A DNA stretch of 64,000 nucleotides from an uncultured Gammaproteobacteria bacterium. GTDB lineage: Bacteria; Pseudomonadota; Gammaproteobacteria; HK1. A program made the translations under genes and the position numbers. The first letter of the stretch is position 1; each line of letters opens with the position of its first letter. The notes beneath the pieces are model-generated. The model worked only from the letters and a program-made list of their open reading frames with translations, was not told the origin of the DNA and did not search any database. The DNA is taken from positions 620,001-684,000 of the forward strand of contig OY282378.1 of NCBI GenBank assembly GCA_958295835.1. Reading direction: 5' to 3'. Below, piece by piece: positions 34,201 through 44,800 of this stretch.

Positions 34201-36393
34201 ATGTTCACGAAGCTCCTCATCGCCAATCGCGGGGAGATCGCCTGCCGGGTGATGCGCACCGCGCACCGGCTCGGCATCCGTACCGCCGCGGTCTATTCCG
34301 ACGCGGACCGCGACGCGCTGCACGTCGCGACGGCCGGCGAGGCGTGGCGGCTCGGTCCCGCGGACGCGGCGCGGAGCTACCTCGACGTCGAGCGGGTGAT
34401 CGCGGCGGCGAAGGCGGCGGATGCGGACGCGGTGCATCCCGGGTACGGATTCCTGGCCGAGAACCCTGCGTTCGTCGACGCCTGCGATGCCGCCGGCCTC
34501 GTCTTCGTCGGTCCGCCGGCCGGCGCGGTTCGGGCCATGGGGCTGAAGGACGCGGCGAAGCGCGCGATGGAGGCCGTGGGCGTGCCCGTCGTTCCCGGCT
34601 ACCACGGGGAAGACCAGGCCCTCGCGGCGCTGCTCGCGCGCGCCCGCGAGATCGGCTTCCCGGTGCTGGTCAAGGCGGTGGCGGGCGGTGGTGGCAAGGG
34701 CCTGCGCCGTGCCGGCGACGAGGCCGAATTCGAGGAGGCGCTCGAAGGCGCGCGGCGCGAGGCCCGGTCCAGTTTCGGCAACGGCCGGGTGCTGATCGAG
34801 CGCTGCATCGCGCGACCGCGCCACGTCGAGGTGCAGGTGTTCGCCGACGCCCACGGCAACGCGGTGCATCTCTTCGAGCGGGACTGCTCGTTGCAGCGCC
34901 GTCACCAGAAGGTGGTCGAGGAGGCCCCGGCGCCGGGCATGTCCGAGGCGATGCGCGCGGCGATGGGCGCGGCGGCGGTGGCCGCGGCCAAGGCCATCGG
35001 CTATCGCGGGGCGGGCACGGTGGAGTTCATCGCCGACGCCTCGCAGGGACTGCGCGAGGACCGCTTCTGGTTCATGGAGATGAACACCCGGCTGCAGGTC
35101 GAGCACCCGGTCACCGAGATGATCACCGGCGCGGACCTCGTGGAATGGCAGCTCCGGGTCGCCGCCGGCAAGCCGCTGCCGACCGGGCAGGCGGCACTGT
35201 CGATCACCGGGCACGCGGTCGAGGCGAGGATCTACGCCGAAGACCCCGAGCGCGGATTCCTCCCCGCCACCGGCGCCATCGCGCATCTCGCGTTCCCACC
35301 GGCGTCCGGGGATCTGCGCATCGACCACGGCGTACGCGAGGGCGATGCCGTCACCGCACACTACGATCCGATGCTCGCCAAGGTCATCGCCCACGGCCCC
35401 GACCGCGCCGCGGCGCTCGATCGCCTCGCCGGCGCGCTCCGGGCGGTCGAGATCGCCGGGGTCACGGCCAACGTGGCGTTCCTGTCGCGGCTGGTCGCGG
35501 ACCCGGAGTTCCGGGCCGGCGACGTCGACACCGGGCTCATCGGGCGCTCGCTCGACACCCTGATCGCGCGCGGCCCGGTCCCCGAGCCGGTGCTCGCCGC
35601 CGCCGCGATGTATGCGGCGGGTGTCCTGGATACGTCCGCCGATGGAATACGCGCGGCGGATACCTTCGACGAGTCCGCTGGCGCGACGCACATGGGGGAC
35701 GCCCTCGACCGGTCCGCCGCCGACCCGTGGTCGGTGCTCAAGGGCTGGCGGCTGTGGGGCGGCGCGAGGCAGTTCGTTCGCCTCGGCATCGACGGCGAGA
35801 TCGTCGAGGGGGCGGTAACGTTCCTGGGAGGCGGCGGTATCCGCGCCGAGCTCGCGGGCGTCCCACCGTTCGTCGCGAGGGTGGTCCGCCGGGACGGCGC
35901 GCGCTTGGTGCTGGATCTTTCGGAACGTATCGCGACGCTTCGGATCGTTGCCGGCGGTGGCGGGACCGTCGGAGGGGGGATCGTTGCTGGCGGGGATGGG
36001 GGCGTTGCCGCCGGTGACGAGGTCGTCACCGTCGGAGGGGCCGTTGCCGCCACGAATACTGCCGCCGGTGGCGGGAGCGCTACCGCCGTCGGCGGGCTGC
36101 ACGTGTTCCATGACGGGCGGGCCTGGTTCATCACCCTGCCCGGCCGCGCAGTCGAGGACAGCGACGCCGGCGACGCGCTCCCCCGCGTCACCGCGCCACT
36201 ACCGGGCAAGGTGGTCAAGACTGCGGTACGAAGCGGCGACACGGTCGAGCGCGGTACGACGCTGGTGGTGCTCGAAGCGATGAAGATGGAGCTGAGCGTC
36301 GAAGCGCCCCGCGCGGGCGTCGTGGCCGAGGTCACGGTCTCGGAAGGCGAGCAGGTGGTCGAAGGCGCGGTGCTGGTTACTTTCGCGTCCTGA
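34201..36393 (+). CDS. liuD: Methylcrotonyl-CoA carboxylase biotin-containing (alpha) subunit
   Basis: 730 residues, longer than the usual 655-680. Order: biotin carboxylase N-domain (FTKLLIANRGEIACRVMRTA), ATP-grasp (KAVAGGGGKGLRRA; MEMNTRLQVEHPVTEMITG), biotin carboxylase C-domain (EARIYAEDPERGFLPATG), a linker domain, and the biotinyl domain with EAMKM and biotinyl Lys695. It acts with LiuB. Between the linker and biotinyl domains, about residues 581-633 (35941-36099), there is a Gly/Val/Ala-rich low-complexity insert such as VAGGGGTVGGGIVAGG. The ATG at 34201 starts directly at homology. Confidence 0.92.
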   Translation: MFTKLLIANRGEIACRVMRTAHRLGIRTAAVYSDADRDALHVATAGEAWRLGPADAARSYLDVERVIAAAKAADADAVHPGYGFLAENPAFVDACDAAGLVFVGPPAGAVRAMGLKDAAKRAMEAVGVPVVPGYHGEDQALAALLARAREIGFPVLVKAVAGGGGKGLRRAGDEAEFEEALEGARREARSSFGNGRVLIERCIARPRHVEVQVFADAHGNAVHLFERDCSLQRRHQKVVEEAPAPGMSEAMRAAMGAAAVAAAKAIGYRGAGTVEFIADASQGLREDRFWFMEMNTRLQVEHPVTEMITGADLVEWQLRVAAGKPLPTGQAALSITGHAVEARIYAEDPERGFLPATGAIAHLAFPPASGDLRIDHGVREGDAVTAHYDPMLAKVIAHGPDRAAALDRLAGALRAVEIAGVTANVAFLSRLVADPEFRAGDVDTGLIGRSLDTLIARGPVPEPVLAAAAMYAAGVLDTSADGIRAADTFDESAGATHMGDALDRSAADPWSVLKGWRLWGGARQFVRLGIDGEIVEGAVTFLGGGGIRAELAGVPPFVARVVRRDGARLVLDLSERIATLRIVAGGGGTVGGGIVAGGDGGVAAGDEVVTVGGAVAATNTAAGGGSATAVGGLHVFHDGRAWFITLPGRAVEDSDAGDALPRVTAPLPGKVVKTAVRSGDTVERGTTLVVLEAMKMELSVEAPRAGVVAEVTVSEGEQVVEGAVLVTFAS

Positions 36394-36465
36394 ACGGCGA
36401 CTCCCCCCGCACGGCGGGCTGGACACTTGGCTGTCGTCGTTTGCAGCGCTCCAGGAATCGACGCC

Positions 36466-36911
36466 ATGACCACTTCCCACCACTACGTACCTGCCGATGC
36501 CACCGTCCTCGAAGACACCGTCGTCGGGGCGGGGCTGCCGTGGAGCGGCCGAATCGACCGGGCGAACACCTGGTGCTCGTCGATCCGGAGGGGCAGCAGG
36601 CCATCGACTTCCTCTGCTACAACGCCCACGACCCGCACGAACGCTACCACGCCCCGAACACCGTCAAGCTCCAGGGCAACATCTACCTCGGGCCGGGCTC
36701 GGTGCTGTGGTCGGTGCGCGCCCGCAAGATGATGACCATCGTCGAGGACACCTGCGGCGGGCACGACACCCTCTTCGGATGCTGCTCGTTCGATCTCGAC
36801 GACGTGCGCTACGGCCAGCGCAGCCCCCGCGCGTGCCAGCAGAACTTCGAGTCGGAGCTGGCCCGCCACGGGCTCGACGCGACCAGCTCGGCCAGCGCTG
36901 CCGGCAGCTCC
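36466..36911 (+). pseudogene. DUF1989/urea carboxylase-associated family gene, frameshifted and truncated
   Basis: ATG 36466 starts SHHYVPADATVLEDTVVGAG in one frame. After WSGRIDR (about 36560) the homology continues in another frame with GEHLVLVDPEGQQAIDFLC, NAHDPHERYHAPNT, VEDTCGGHDTLFGCCSF and QRSPRACQQNF. One missing G would explain the switch. The family is normally about 200 residues or more; here it decays after about residue 145 at the 3' end of yggX. These proteins accompany urea carboxylase or act as auxiliary proteins of unknown role. Nothing else of that pathway is present except the possible AllA remnant. Confidence 0.78.
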
Positions 36912-37184
36912 CTACCCGCTCCGCGGCACATACCCTTCGGGCGCCGCCGATCCCTCGCCGAAGAAGTACTTCTCCAGCTCGCCTTCAAGGAAGCGGCGTG
37001 CCTCCGGGTCGGTAACCTTGAGCCGGTTCTCGTTGATGAGCATCGTCTGGTGGGCGAGCCACTGCTGCCACGCCGGCTTCGATACGTTCTCGAAGACACG
37101 TTTGCCGAGATCGCCGGGCAGGGGTGGGAAGTCGAGGCCCTCGGCCTCCTCCCGGAGCTTCACGCACTTTACGGTTCGCGCCAT
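36912..37184 (-). CDS. yggX: YggX family Fe(II)-trafficking/oxidative damage protection protein
   Basis: 90 residues, the usual size. [20 protein letters not shown], with the conserved early Cys, then [20 protein letters not shown] and [20 protein letters not shown] are highly characteristic. It protects iron-sulfur enzymes from oxidants and helps iron handling in the cytoplasm. It lies downstream of mutY on the same strand, the classic gammaproteobacterial pair, with about 88 bp between them. Confidence 0.95.
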   Translation of the reverse strand: MARTVKCVKLREEAEGLDFPPLPGDLGKRVFENVSKPAWQQWLAHQTMLINENRLKVTDPEARRFLEGELEKYFFGEGSAAPEGYVPRSG

Positions 37185-37272
37185 CGTGATCGCCTCAACA
37201 TCGAAGATATTCGTGAACGGACCTGGTTTCGGCTCTGCCGGATCCGGCTGGCCGGAACGCGATTGTCTCGAA

Positions 37273-38529
<1,257 letters not shown>

Positions 38530-38873
38530 GTCAGGCTCACGTCCTGGCAACGGCGCGTCCCGTGGACGCGGGCGTCTCGCCGGTGTATCGAGTGGTGCCC
38601 ATTGGGTATTGTAGGGCCGCACCTCATTGAAACACCTTCTGTCCGGCAACCCGGAAACGGCCCGTGCGTCTTCGGCGACATCCGGGGATGAGGCCGAGTC
38701 CGCAGTCGCGGGGCGGCGCCACCGGCTTGCACGGAGCGGCAGGCGGGAGGATCGAGGCGCTTCCCGCGCGTGGCAAGGCGCTGCCGGAACCGTCGCGTCC
38801 CGGCTATCGCAGATCACGCCGTTGCCGACGGCGTCAGGATGCCGTGTCCGCCGCCGAAGTCGACGTGCGCCGG
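38530..38873. other. Intergenic region with a duplicated rsmE tail
   Basis: No gene seen. CCGGCTATCGCAGATC occurs at about 38799 and again at about 38868, the second copy covering the rsmE stop codon. It looks like a partial 69-bp-spaced duplication of the rsmE end. Confidence 0.45.
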
Positions 38874-39683
38874 CTATCGCAGATCCCCCCATCGGGCCTG
38901 CAGCACGCTGAGCGCGACCAGCGCCGCGGTCTCGGTCCGCAGCACCCTCGGGCCGAGACGCAGCCCCGTGAACCCCGCGGCACGGGCACGCTCGACCTCC
39001 CCGGGAGCGAGGCCGCCCTCCGGACCCACCAGAAGACGTACCGTCTTTCCCGCCTCCGGCGGCGCGAGATCGGAGAGTGAAGCCTCGGCGCGGGGCGAGA
39101 GGACGATCTTCGGGCCGTCGACCGGGTGTGATGGCGATGTTCCGAGCTCATCGCATCCGCCGGCGCCTGGTGGCGCTCTTGTCGAAGAATCGGCGGGGTA
39201 CGACAGCCATGCTCCGATCTCCTCGACGCCGGTGACGTCCGGGACCCGGGTGCGGCCCGACTGCTGCGCCGCGTGCACTGCGACCGCGCGCCAATGGGCA
39301 ATCCGGCGCTCGGCGCGCGCCGGGTCGAGCTTCACGACGGTGCGCTCGCACAGAACGGGACATATCGCCCGCACGCCGAGCTCGGTAGCCTTCCGGACGA
39401 CCAGATCCATCCGATCGCCCTTGCAGATCCCCTGGCCGAGCTCGACCGCGAGCGCCGACTCGCGATCCACCGCCCGGTGCGTGCCGACATCGATCTCCAC
39501 CGCACCGCGGGAGGCATGGGTGACGGTCGCGTCGTACTCGCCGCCGCGTCCGTCGAAGACGGTGAGCGCGTCGCCGGACCCGAGCCTGAGCACCCTCCTG
39601 AGGTAATGGCCGGCGGGTTCCGGCAGCACGACCGTCTCCCCGGCGGCGAGGGGGAGATCGACATACAGGCGTGGGTTTCGCAT
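38874..39683 (-). CDS. rsmE: 16S rRNA m3U1498 methyltransferase
   Basis: 269 residues from ATG 39683 (MRNPRLYVDL, a normal RsmE start). It methylates uridine 1498 of 16S rRNA using SAM through a SPOUT knot fold. Diagnostic segments are GHYLRRVLRLGSGDALTVFDGRG, quoted in part as HYLRRVLRLGSGD, KGDRMDLVVRKATELGV, ERTVVKL, and the knot LLVGPEGGLAPGEVERARAAG ... LGPRVLRTETAALVAL. A Pro/Gly/Ser-rich insert of about 30 residues (near ADSSTRAPPGAGGCDELGTS) interrupts the region before the knot and is not typical for the family. Confidence 0.93.
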   Translation of the reverse strand: MRNPRLYVDLPLAAGETVVLPEPAGHYLRRVLRLGSGDALTVFDGRGGEYDATVTHASRGAVEIDVGTHRAVDRESALAVELGQGICKGDRMDLVVRKATELGVRAICPVLCERTVVKLDPARAERRIAHWRAVAVHAAQQSGRTRVPDVTGVEEIGAWLSYPADSSTRAPPGAGGCDELGTSPSHPVDGPKIVLSPRAEASLSDLAPPEAGKTVRLLVGPEGGLAPGEVERARAAGFTGLRLGPRVLRTETAALVALSVLQARWGDLR

Positions 39684-39913
39684 CGTCGTCGCGCGATACT
39701 CGCAGTCCCGCCGGTCGAAGTCGAGCGATCCCGTGGGCACGTGATGCTCGGGCATCGGGGCTCATGACCGCGCCGCGCCATCGGCCCGAGCCGGGCGCTG
39801 TGCCGCCGGATCGAGCCGATCGGGACCGAGCCGGTACCGTGGCGTGGAGGTGCCCGAGCCGTTGACCGCGGTCTGCACCGCGGGACCGACCCGATCGGGA
39901 TCGAGCCGGGTGC

Positions 39914-40026
39914 TCAGACCTCGCGGATCGCGCGGAACTCGATGTCGGGCCAGCGCTCGGCGGCGAGGTTCAGGTTGACCATCGTGGGGGCGAGGTATGC
40001 GAGGTTGCCCGCGCTGTCGGCGCCGG
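39914..40026 (-). pseudogene. prfC: 3'-terminal fragment of peptide chain release factor 3 gene
   Basis: The minus strand encodes [20 protein letters not shown] then [12 protein letters not shown] and a stop at 39914. This matches the extreme C-terminus of RF3 ([15 protein letters not shown]...RYPDVxFRxTRE in E. coli). The upstream coding sequence is absent and replaced by ribD sequence on the opposite strand from about 40015. It is rearrangement debris, not a functional gene. Confidence 0.75.
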
Positions 40027-40544
40027 GGGATATCCTCATCGCGACGATCGGCGGCGACGGGGCGACCGGCGGCCTTGGGATGACCGGTGGCGACGACGCC
40101 GAAGGACCGATCGTTGGCGGTTTCGCCGGGGAGACGGGAGATATCCTTGCCGCAACAACCGGCGCCGCCGCCCGGATGCGCGCACTCGTCGAGGCCGGTG
40201 CGGAGATCGTCCCGCTGCCGGACGTGGGAGGCCGGGTCTCGCTCCCCACCCTCATGGCCGCCCTCGCCGGGCGCCGCATCAACGAGGTCCACACCGAATG
40301 CGGCCCGACGCTGGCCGGCGCGCTGCTCGACTCGGCCTTGATCGACGAAATCGTCGTTCATCTCGCCCCGGCGCTGCTCGGCGACGCGGCGCGGGGCATG
40401 TTCACACTGCCGGGGGTCGCGGCGATGCGTGACCGGATCGGGCTGGAAATCACCGGTGTCGCGCGACTCGGCGCCGATCTGCGCATCGACGCCGTCCCGA
40501 AATTCGAGGCTGACGCGGAACAGCACGCGGGAGAGGCAGGCTGA
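40012..40544 (+). pseudogene. ribD: Truncated ribD: C-terminal pyrimidine reductase part only
   Basis: Homology runs from APGDILIAT to the stop and includes [35 protein letters not shown], the reductase core of RibD, ending with ITGVARLGADLRIDAVP. The N-terminal deaminase domain and the first part of the reductase are missing. An open frame from ATG 39942 adds only residues read antisense to the prfC fragment. A Gly-rich insert of about 35 residues (near [14 protein letters not shown]) lies between GDILIAT and a near repeat GDILAATT. It precedes ribE, the normal order. As written it cannot make the bifunctional RibD. Confidence 0.78.
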
Positions 40545-41197
40545 AGCGCCCGGTGCTCGGCGTGCGCGAGAAGCATCACGCGGGCCGGCGGCAAGCGGCG
40601 CATCGACTCCGGTCCACAGCCGGCTCCGGCACCGCACAGGCGAAGCGAACGGCGAATCCGGCAATGGAGACGGAACACGATGTTCACGGGAATCGTCCGG
40701 ACGGTGGGTCGGATCGACGAACGCATCGAGCACGCGGCGGGAGACGTGTCGTTCGCCGTCGCGACCGCGGCCATCGACCCGGCCGGCATCGCGGTCGGGG
40801 ACTCCATCTGCGTCAGCGGAGCCTGCCTCACCGCCGTCGAGGTGACGCCGGTCGGCTTCCGCACCGACGTCTCGGCGGAGTCGCTGGCGCGGACCATGTT
40901 GCACGGCTTCGCGGCCGGACGCAGAGTCAACCTCGAAACGGCGCTCAAGCCGGATACGTCGCTCGGAGGCCATCTGGTATCCGGCCACGTCGACGGCGTC
41001 GCGGAAGTGCTCGCGCGGCGCGGCGACGCCCGCTCCGTCCGGTTCGAGATCCGGGCGCCCGAGGTGCTCGCCCGCTACATCGCGGAGAAGGGCTCGGTGT
41101 GCATCGACGGGGTGAGCCTTGTTAGCGGCTGTGTAAAAGCGCGTGTATTTGGCGAACAGGGGTGCCTACTGCTGGCAGTCGCCGATGCGGATGGGGC

Positions 41198-41392
41198 TCA
41201 GAACGGTGGGTCGGTTTCTGGCCAGAGGTCGGCTTGCTGCGCGTCGGTTGTGATGGAGTCGCGGTGGGGTTGGCTGGCGTAGTGTGTTTCGAGGAGTTGT
41301 GCGAGTTCGTAGAGGAACGCGCTCCATGTTGCGGCGGCCTCGTCGGAGAGGTCGAGGGGGATGGCGATGAGCGGAGGGGTTTGGTGGTTCAT
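41198..41392 (-). CDS. Small acidic protein after istB (IS21 passenger)
   Basis: 64 residues from ATG 41392, 11 bases after istB stops. It reads MNHQTPPLIAIPLDLSDEAA ... ending in DLWPETDPPF. Similar small proteins with the core LIAIPLDxSDEAA and a DLW...DPPF tail accompany some IS21 elements. No known domain is recognised. Position and coupling suggest a role linked to transposition rather than a cargo gene. Confidence 0.55.
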   Translation of the reverse strand: MNHQTPPLIAIPLDLSDEAAATWSAFLYELAQLLETHYASQPHRDSITTDAQQADLWPETDPPF

Positions 41393-41403
41393 GGGTCTGG
41401 ACC

Positions 41404-42183
41404 TCACGAGGGACGGGGTTTGGGGGCACGGGGGCGCGAGCGGGCTTTGGAGCGTTTGGCGGTGCGTTCTCTGGCTTCCTTGAGCCGATAGCTTTCGCCG
41501 TCGAGTTGGACGATTTCGCAGCGATGGATGAGGCGGTCGACGAGGGTGACGACACAGGCGGCGGAGGAGAACACGTCGGCCCATTCGGAGAAGGGTTTGT
41601 TGGTGGTGACGATGATGGAGCGGTGGAGGTATCGGCGGGTGACGACTTCGAAGAGGAGGTCGGCGTATCGGTTGTCGTAGTTGAGGTAACCGACTTCGTC
41701 GATGGCGAGGAGTTGGGGTTGGGTGAAGCGACGCAGGCGCCGTGCGAGGGATGAGTCGGAGTCCTGGGAGGCGAGTTCGTGGAGCATGTCGGAGGCCATG
41801 GTGAATCGGGCGGTGAAGCCGTTGAGGACGGCGTGGTGGGTGAGGGTTTTGGCGAGCATGGTTTTGCCGATGCCGTTGGGACCGACGAAGACGGCGTTGG
41901 TGGCGTCGTGGAGGAAGGCGAGGGAGAAGAGGTCATCGACGAGTGGCTGGTCGATGCGTTTGGGCCAGGCCCAGTCGAAGTCGGCGATGGGTTTGAAGGC
42001 GCTGATGCGGGCGTTGGTGAGGCGGCGTTGGAGGGAGCGGCGTTTGCGTTCGCGGTCTTCGATGTCGATGAGGCGTTCGACCCAGGGTTGGGCGAGCAGG
42101 GCGTCGTCTTCGGCGGCGAGGCCGTAGAGTGAGAGGGCGTGCAGGCGCTGTCGCACGGATTCAGGCGTTGTCGTTGTGTTCAT
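41404..42183 (-). CDS. istB: IS21 transposition helper ATPase IstB
   Basis: 259 residues from ATG 42183, which lies inside the istA 3' end (23-base overlap). It is an AAA+ ATPase related to DnaC. The Walker A motif is GPNGIGKT near residue 100, Walker B LLAIDEVGYL, and a sensor-like VTTNKPFSEW follows; SVRQRLHALSLYGLA is the typical N-terminal block. It assists IstA in target selection. The frame is open further upstream but is istA antisense noise. Confidence 0.92.
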   Translation of the reverse strand: MNTTTTPESVRQRLHALSLYGLAAEDDALLAQPWVERLIDIEDRERKRRSLQRRLTNARISAFKPIADFDWAWPKRIDQPLVDDLFSLAFLHDATNAVFVGPNGIGKTMLAKTLTHHAVLNGFTARFTMASDMLHELASQDSDSSLARRLRRFTQPQLLAIDEVGYLNYDNRYADLLFEVVTRRYLHRSIIVTTNKPFSEWADVFSSAACVVTLVDRLIHRCEIVQLDGESYRLKEARERTAKRSKARSRPRAPKPRPS

Positions 42184-43654
42184 GGTCGTGGTCTCGGTGT
42201 GGTTCGTTGTCGTGGGTGTCGGAGTTGCGGTGCAGGCGGTCGTAGTCGGCGAGGTCGTGTGGGCGCACCGACAGGGCGCGCAGGCGCGGGTCGTCGGGCA
42301 GTGCGAGTGGAAGGGGCGGGGGGTTGCGGGCGTGCTGTCGGTGCTGGTCGATGAGGTGTCGCACGCCGGCGAGGTGTGGGGTGTCGGCATCGAGGGCGCG
42401 GGCGACGGCGCGTTCGAGGGCGGCGGGGCCGTGGGCGTTGAGCAGTTCGATGAGTCCGCGAGCGAGGACGCCGAGGTGGTGGTGACGTTGGGCGGCGGCG
42501 GCGAACAGGGCTTGGGTTGAGGGGGCGGCGTGGTGGAGGCGGTCGGTGGCGCGATGGGTGCGGGCTGCGCGTTTGTCGCGCACGAGTGCGTCGACGTGGG
42601 CGGGGTCTTCGATTTGCTGGCCGCGGTCGAAGGAGCGTGGGTGGGAGGCGAGCACGGTGTCGGCGTCGAGGATGCGCACGGTGTCGAGGGTGGCCGAGAC
42701 GACGAGGGTGCGGCCCACGTAGGGATGGGGGACGGAGTAGTCGTTGGCATCGAATCGTACGTAGGGGGTCTTGCCGACGGAGACTGCGACGCGCTCTGCA
42801 CAGGGGAAGGGGTGCTCGGGCAGTGTGTGCAGGTGGGGGCGTTCGACGGCGCGGGTGCGGCGCCATTCATCGGCCTGGGCGTTGAGGTCGTGGAGGTCGT
42901 GGAAGGGCCGTGCGTGGAAGAAGCTCTCGCGCACGAAGCGGATGAGTCGCTCGACGCGGCCTTTCTCGTTGCCGCGGGCGGGGGCGACGGGACGGGGCTC
43001 GAAGCGGTAGTGGGCGGCGAGTTCGAGCAGCGTGGGATGGAAGCGGATGGCGTCGGCGCGGCGTTCGAGCACGACGCTGCGCATGTTGTCGTACAACACC
43101 GTCTTGACGCCGCCCCCGAGCACGGAGAACGCCTCGACGTGGCCGCGGATGAGGTTGGCGAGCGAGGCGTTGAAGTAAAAGCGCAAGAACGGATAGCGCG
43201 AGTAGCTCAGCACCAGGACAAACGCCATGAGCGGACGTTGGGCGCGCCCGACGGTGAGCTTGCCGAAGTGGGCCCAGTCCACTTGGGCCTGCTCGCCGGG
43301 CAGGGTGCGAAGGCGCAGATACGCCTCACGCGCTCGGCGCGGGCGGAGCTGCGCGATGCGGTGGCGGAAGTGGTCGGGGCCGCCGGGGTAGCCGCGCGCC
43401 TTGGCCATGTCGAACAACCGTGCGGCGGTGAGCGTGGGGAAGCGCGTCAGCGTCTCGGTGAGGAACGCCATGTAGGGGTCGAGCTTGGAGGGGCGGCGCG
43501 GGCGCCGGCGCTCGCGCTCAACCCCTGCCTCGCACAGCACCCGCTCGACGGTGGAGTGATGGACGCCGAGTTGGCGGGCGATGGTGCCGACACGCCAGTG
43601 CTCGACGAAGTAGGAGCGCAGGATCTGCGCCTTGAGCTCGTCGTTGATCGGCAT
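42161..43654 (-). CDS. istA: IS21 transposase IstA
   Basis: 497 residues from ATG 43654 ([20 protein letters not shown]). N-terminal helix-turn-helix: [16 protein letters not shown]. The DDE core has D in [13 protein letters not shown] in [10 protein letters not shown] and E in [21 protein letters not shown]-terminal beta domain and a His-rich tail ([17 protein letters not shown]) follow; the tail coincides with the overlap with istB. Length is normal for the family. Confidence 0.92.
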   Translation of the reverse strand: MPINDELKAQILRSYFVEHWRVGTIARQLGVHHSTVERVLCEAGVERERRRPRRPSKLDPYMAFLTETLTRFPTLTAARLFDMAKARGYPGGPDHFRHRIAQLRPRRAREAYLRLRTLPGEQAQVDWAHFGKLTVGRAQRPLMAFVLVLSYSRYPFLRFYFNASLANLIRGHVEAFSVLGGGVKTVLYDNMRSVVLERRADAIRFHPTLLELAAHYRFEPRPVAPARGNEKGRVERLIRFVRESFFHARPFHDLHDLNAQADEWRRTRAVERPHLHTLPEHPFPCAERVAVSVGKTPYVRFDANDYSVPHPYVGRTLVVSATLDTVRILDADTVLASHPRSFDRGQQIEDPAHVDALVRDKRAARTHRATDRLHHAAPSTQALFAAAAQRHHHLGVLARGLIELLNAHGPAALERAVARALDADTPHLAGVRHLIDQHRQHARNPPPLPLALPDDPRLRALSVRPHDLADYDRLHRNSDTHDNEPHRDHDHEHNDNA

Positions 43655-43668
43655 CGTGCTTCCCCCCC

Positions 43669-44106
43669 TCAGTGCCATGAGCGGGTGCGCCGGCGCACTG
43701 GCGGGCACCGCCAGTGCAGGCGCACGAACTCACTGACCGGACGTGCGCAGAAGTGGCAGCGCTTCGGGGTGAGCGGTGGAGCAGACATGGCCGAACTCGC
43801 CTCGCGCCTGGACACTTGATGGGGGGCGAGTGGAGCACCGCATTGGGGGGATGCGGAACCGTGATGCGTCACTTTTCTCCGACAGCCCCCTTCGCGGCGC
43901 CGGAGGCGGTAGCGGCGCTGGCGCTCGGCATGGCAGTGCCGGCCGCGTCGCGATTGCTGGTAACGCCGCCCCGCCGCGCGTAGCGATTCGCCTCGGGCAA
44001 GGCCGCGACAGCGCACCCCGCAGTACTGCTGCCCGCGGTCACAGCGCGAGCAGATGAGCACTTGGCGCTGGCATCGTGCACACAGAAACAGCCGGGCATC
44101 GTCCAT
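43669..44106 (-). CDS. Zinc-finger-like accessory protein of the IS21 element
   Basis: 145 residues from ATG 44106, ending 14 bases before istA. Cysteine pairs occur early (LCARCQRQVLICSRCDRG then YCGVRC) and again near the C-terminus (KRCHFCARPVSEFVRLHW). The middle is rich in Arg. A similar Cys-rich, basic protein precedes istA in some IS21 relatives. It may bind DNA or RNA. The function is unknown; sequence alone shows only metal-site candidates and basic character. Confidence 0.6.
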   Translation of the reverse strand: MDDARLFLCARCQRQVLICSRCDRGQQYCGVRCRGLARGESLRAAGRRYQQSRRGRHCHAERQRRYRLRRREGGCRRKVTHHGSASPQCGAPLAPHQVSRREASSAMSAPPLTPKRCHFCARPVSEFVRLHWRCPPVRRRTRSWH

Positions 44107-44800
44107 CGCTCCCCCCGGCGAGGAGGGCTGGACGATCCGACATCACCGGGCAATACTGCACTGGGAGCCGTGCGCAAGTGCGGATCTGGGCGCAGCCCCG
44201 GACATGACCGGCAAGTCTTCGAGTCCGGGGCTGCGTCGGCCTCTTCGCCGGGTCCCGATCTCACACCAACCCTTGAGCGACGTCACCGCTTGGGCGCGAG
44301 GCGGCCGCGTCGGCTCAACGCCGACATCGGTTCAGATGGGAAACAACAAGTCTCAGGCGGGGGCGCCGGGACGACTCAGAGTGCGTATTCGCCCCCGCCC
44401 GGCCAACTTGGTCAGAAGGGCTGTTCGCCAAATACACGCGCTTTTACGTAGCCATTAACAGAGCCTCACCGTGAACGGAGTCGTCGGCGCGGTCTTCGAC
44501 GTGAACATCGTCCCCCACACCCTCGAAGTGACGACCCTGGGGGAGCTTGGTCCAGGATCCAAGGTCAACCTTGAAGTCGATCAGATCGCCCGCTACGTCG
44601 AGCGGCTCCTCGCGTACCGGGAGGCGTAGCCGCGTAACAGTCCGTCTGTTCAATTCGCCATCCCGCCACGGATACAGCGAAATACACCGAATGACGGTGG
44701 CCGGCATCCGGCTGAGCGTCGAACAGGTCCACAACGCCCCGGGTGTTCGTATGCCGCCAGCTTCTTCTCGACCCGTGGAGGGTGGAGGATGGCCAGACGG

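Larger units (their letters stand above)
41120..44460 (-). mobile_element. IS21-type insertion sequence in ribE, complete
   Basis: 3341 bp. The ends are 40-bp inverted repeats (41120-41159 and 44421-44460) beginning TGTTA and matching at 36 of 40 positions; both include GTAAAAGCGCGTGTATTTGG. Flanking copies of GAGCCT (41114-41119 and 44461-44466) form a 6-bp target duplication. It encodes, in transcription order on the minus strand, a small zinc-finger-like protein, istA, istB and a short acidic protein. Sharp ends and intact genes suggest recent insertion. Confidence 0.92.
40680..44629 (+). pseudogene. ribE: Riboflavin synthase alpha chain gene, interrupted by an IS21-type element
   Basis: The 5' part 40680-41119 encodes MFTGIVRTVGRIDERIEHAA and later CVSGACLTAVEV, SLGGHLVSGHVDG, SVCIDGVSL. 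The 3' part 44467-44629 encodes TVNGVVGAVFDVNIVPHTLE and a normal end. Joining them with one GAGCCT copy gives 200 residues with the canonical GVSLTVNG restored. Riboflavin synthase makes riboflavin from two lumazines and has two lumazine-binding repeats, both present. With the element in place only the first and most of the second barrel could be made. A second copy elsewhere cannot be excluded. Confidence 0.9.

Noticed and set aside
44630..44800. Search for CRISPR repeats after csb2
   Set aside because: No repeated unit of 25-40 bases was seen in this stretch.
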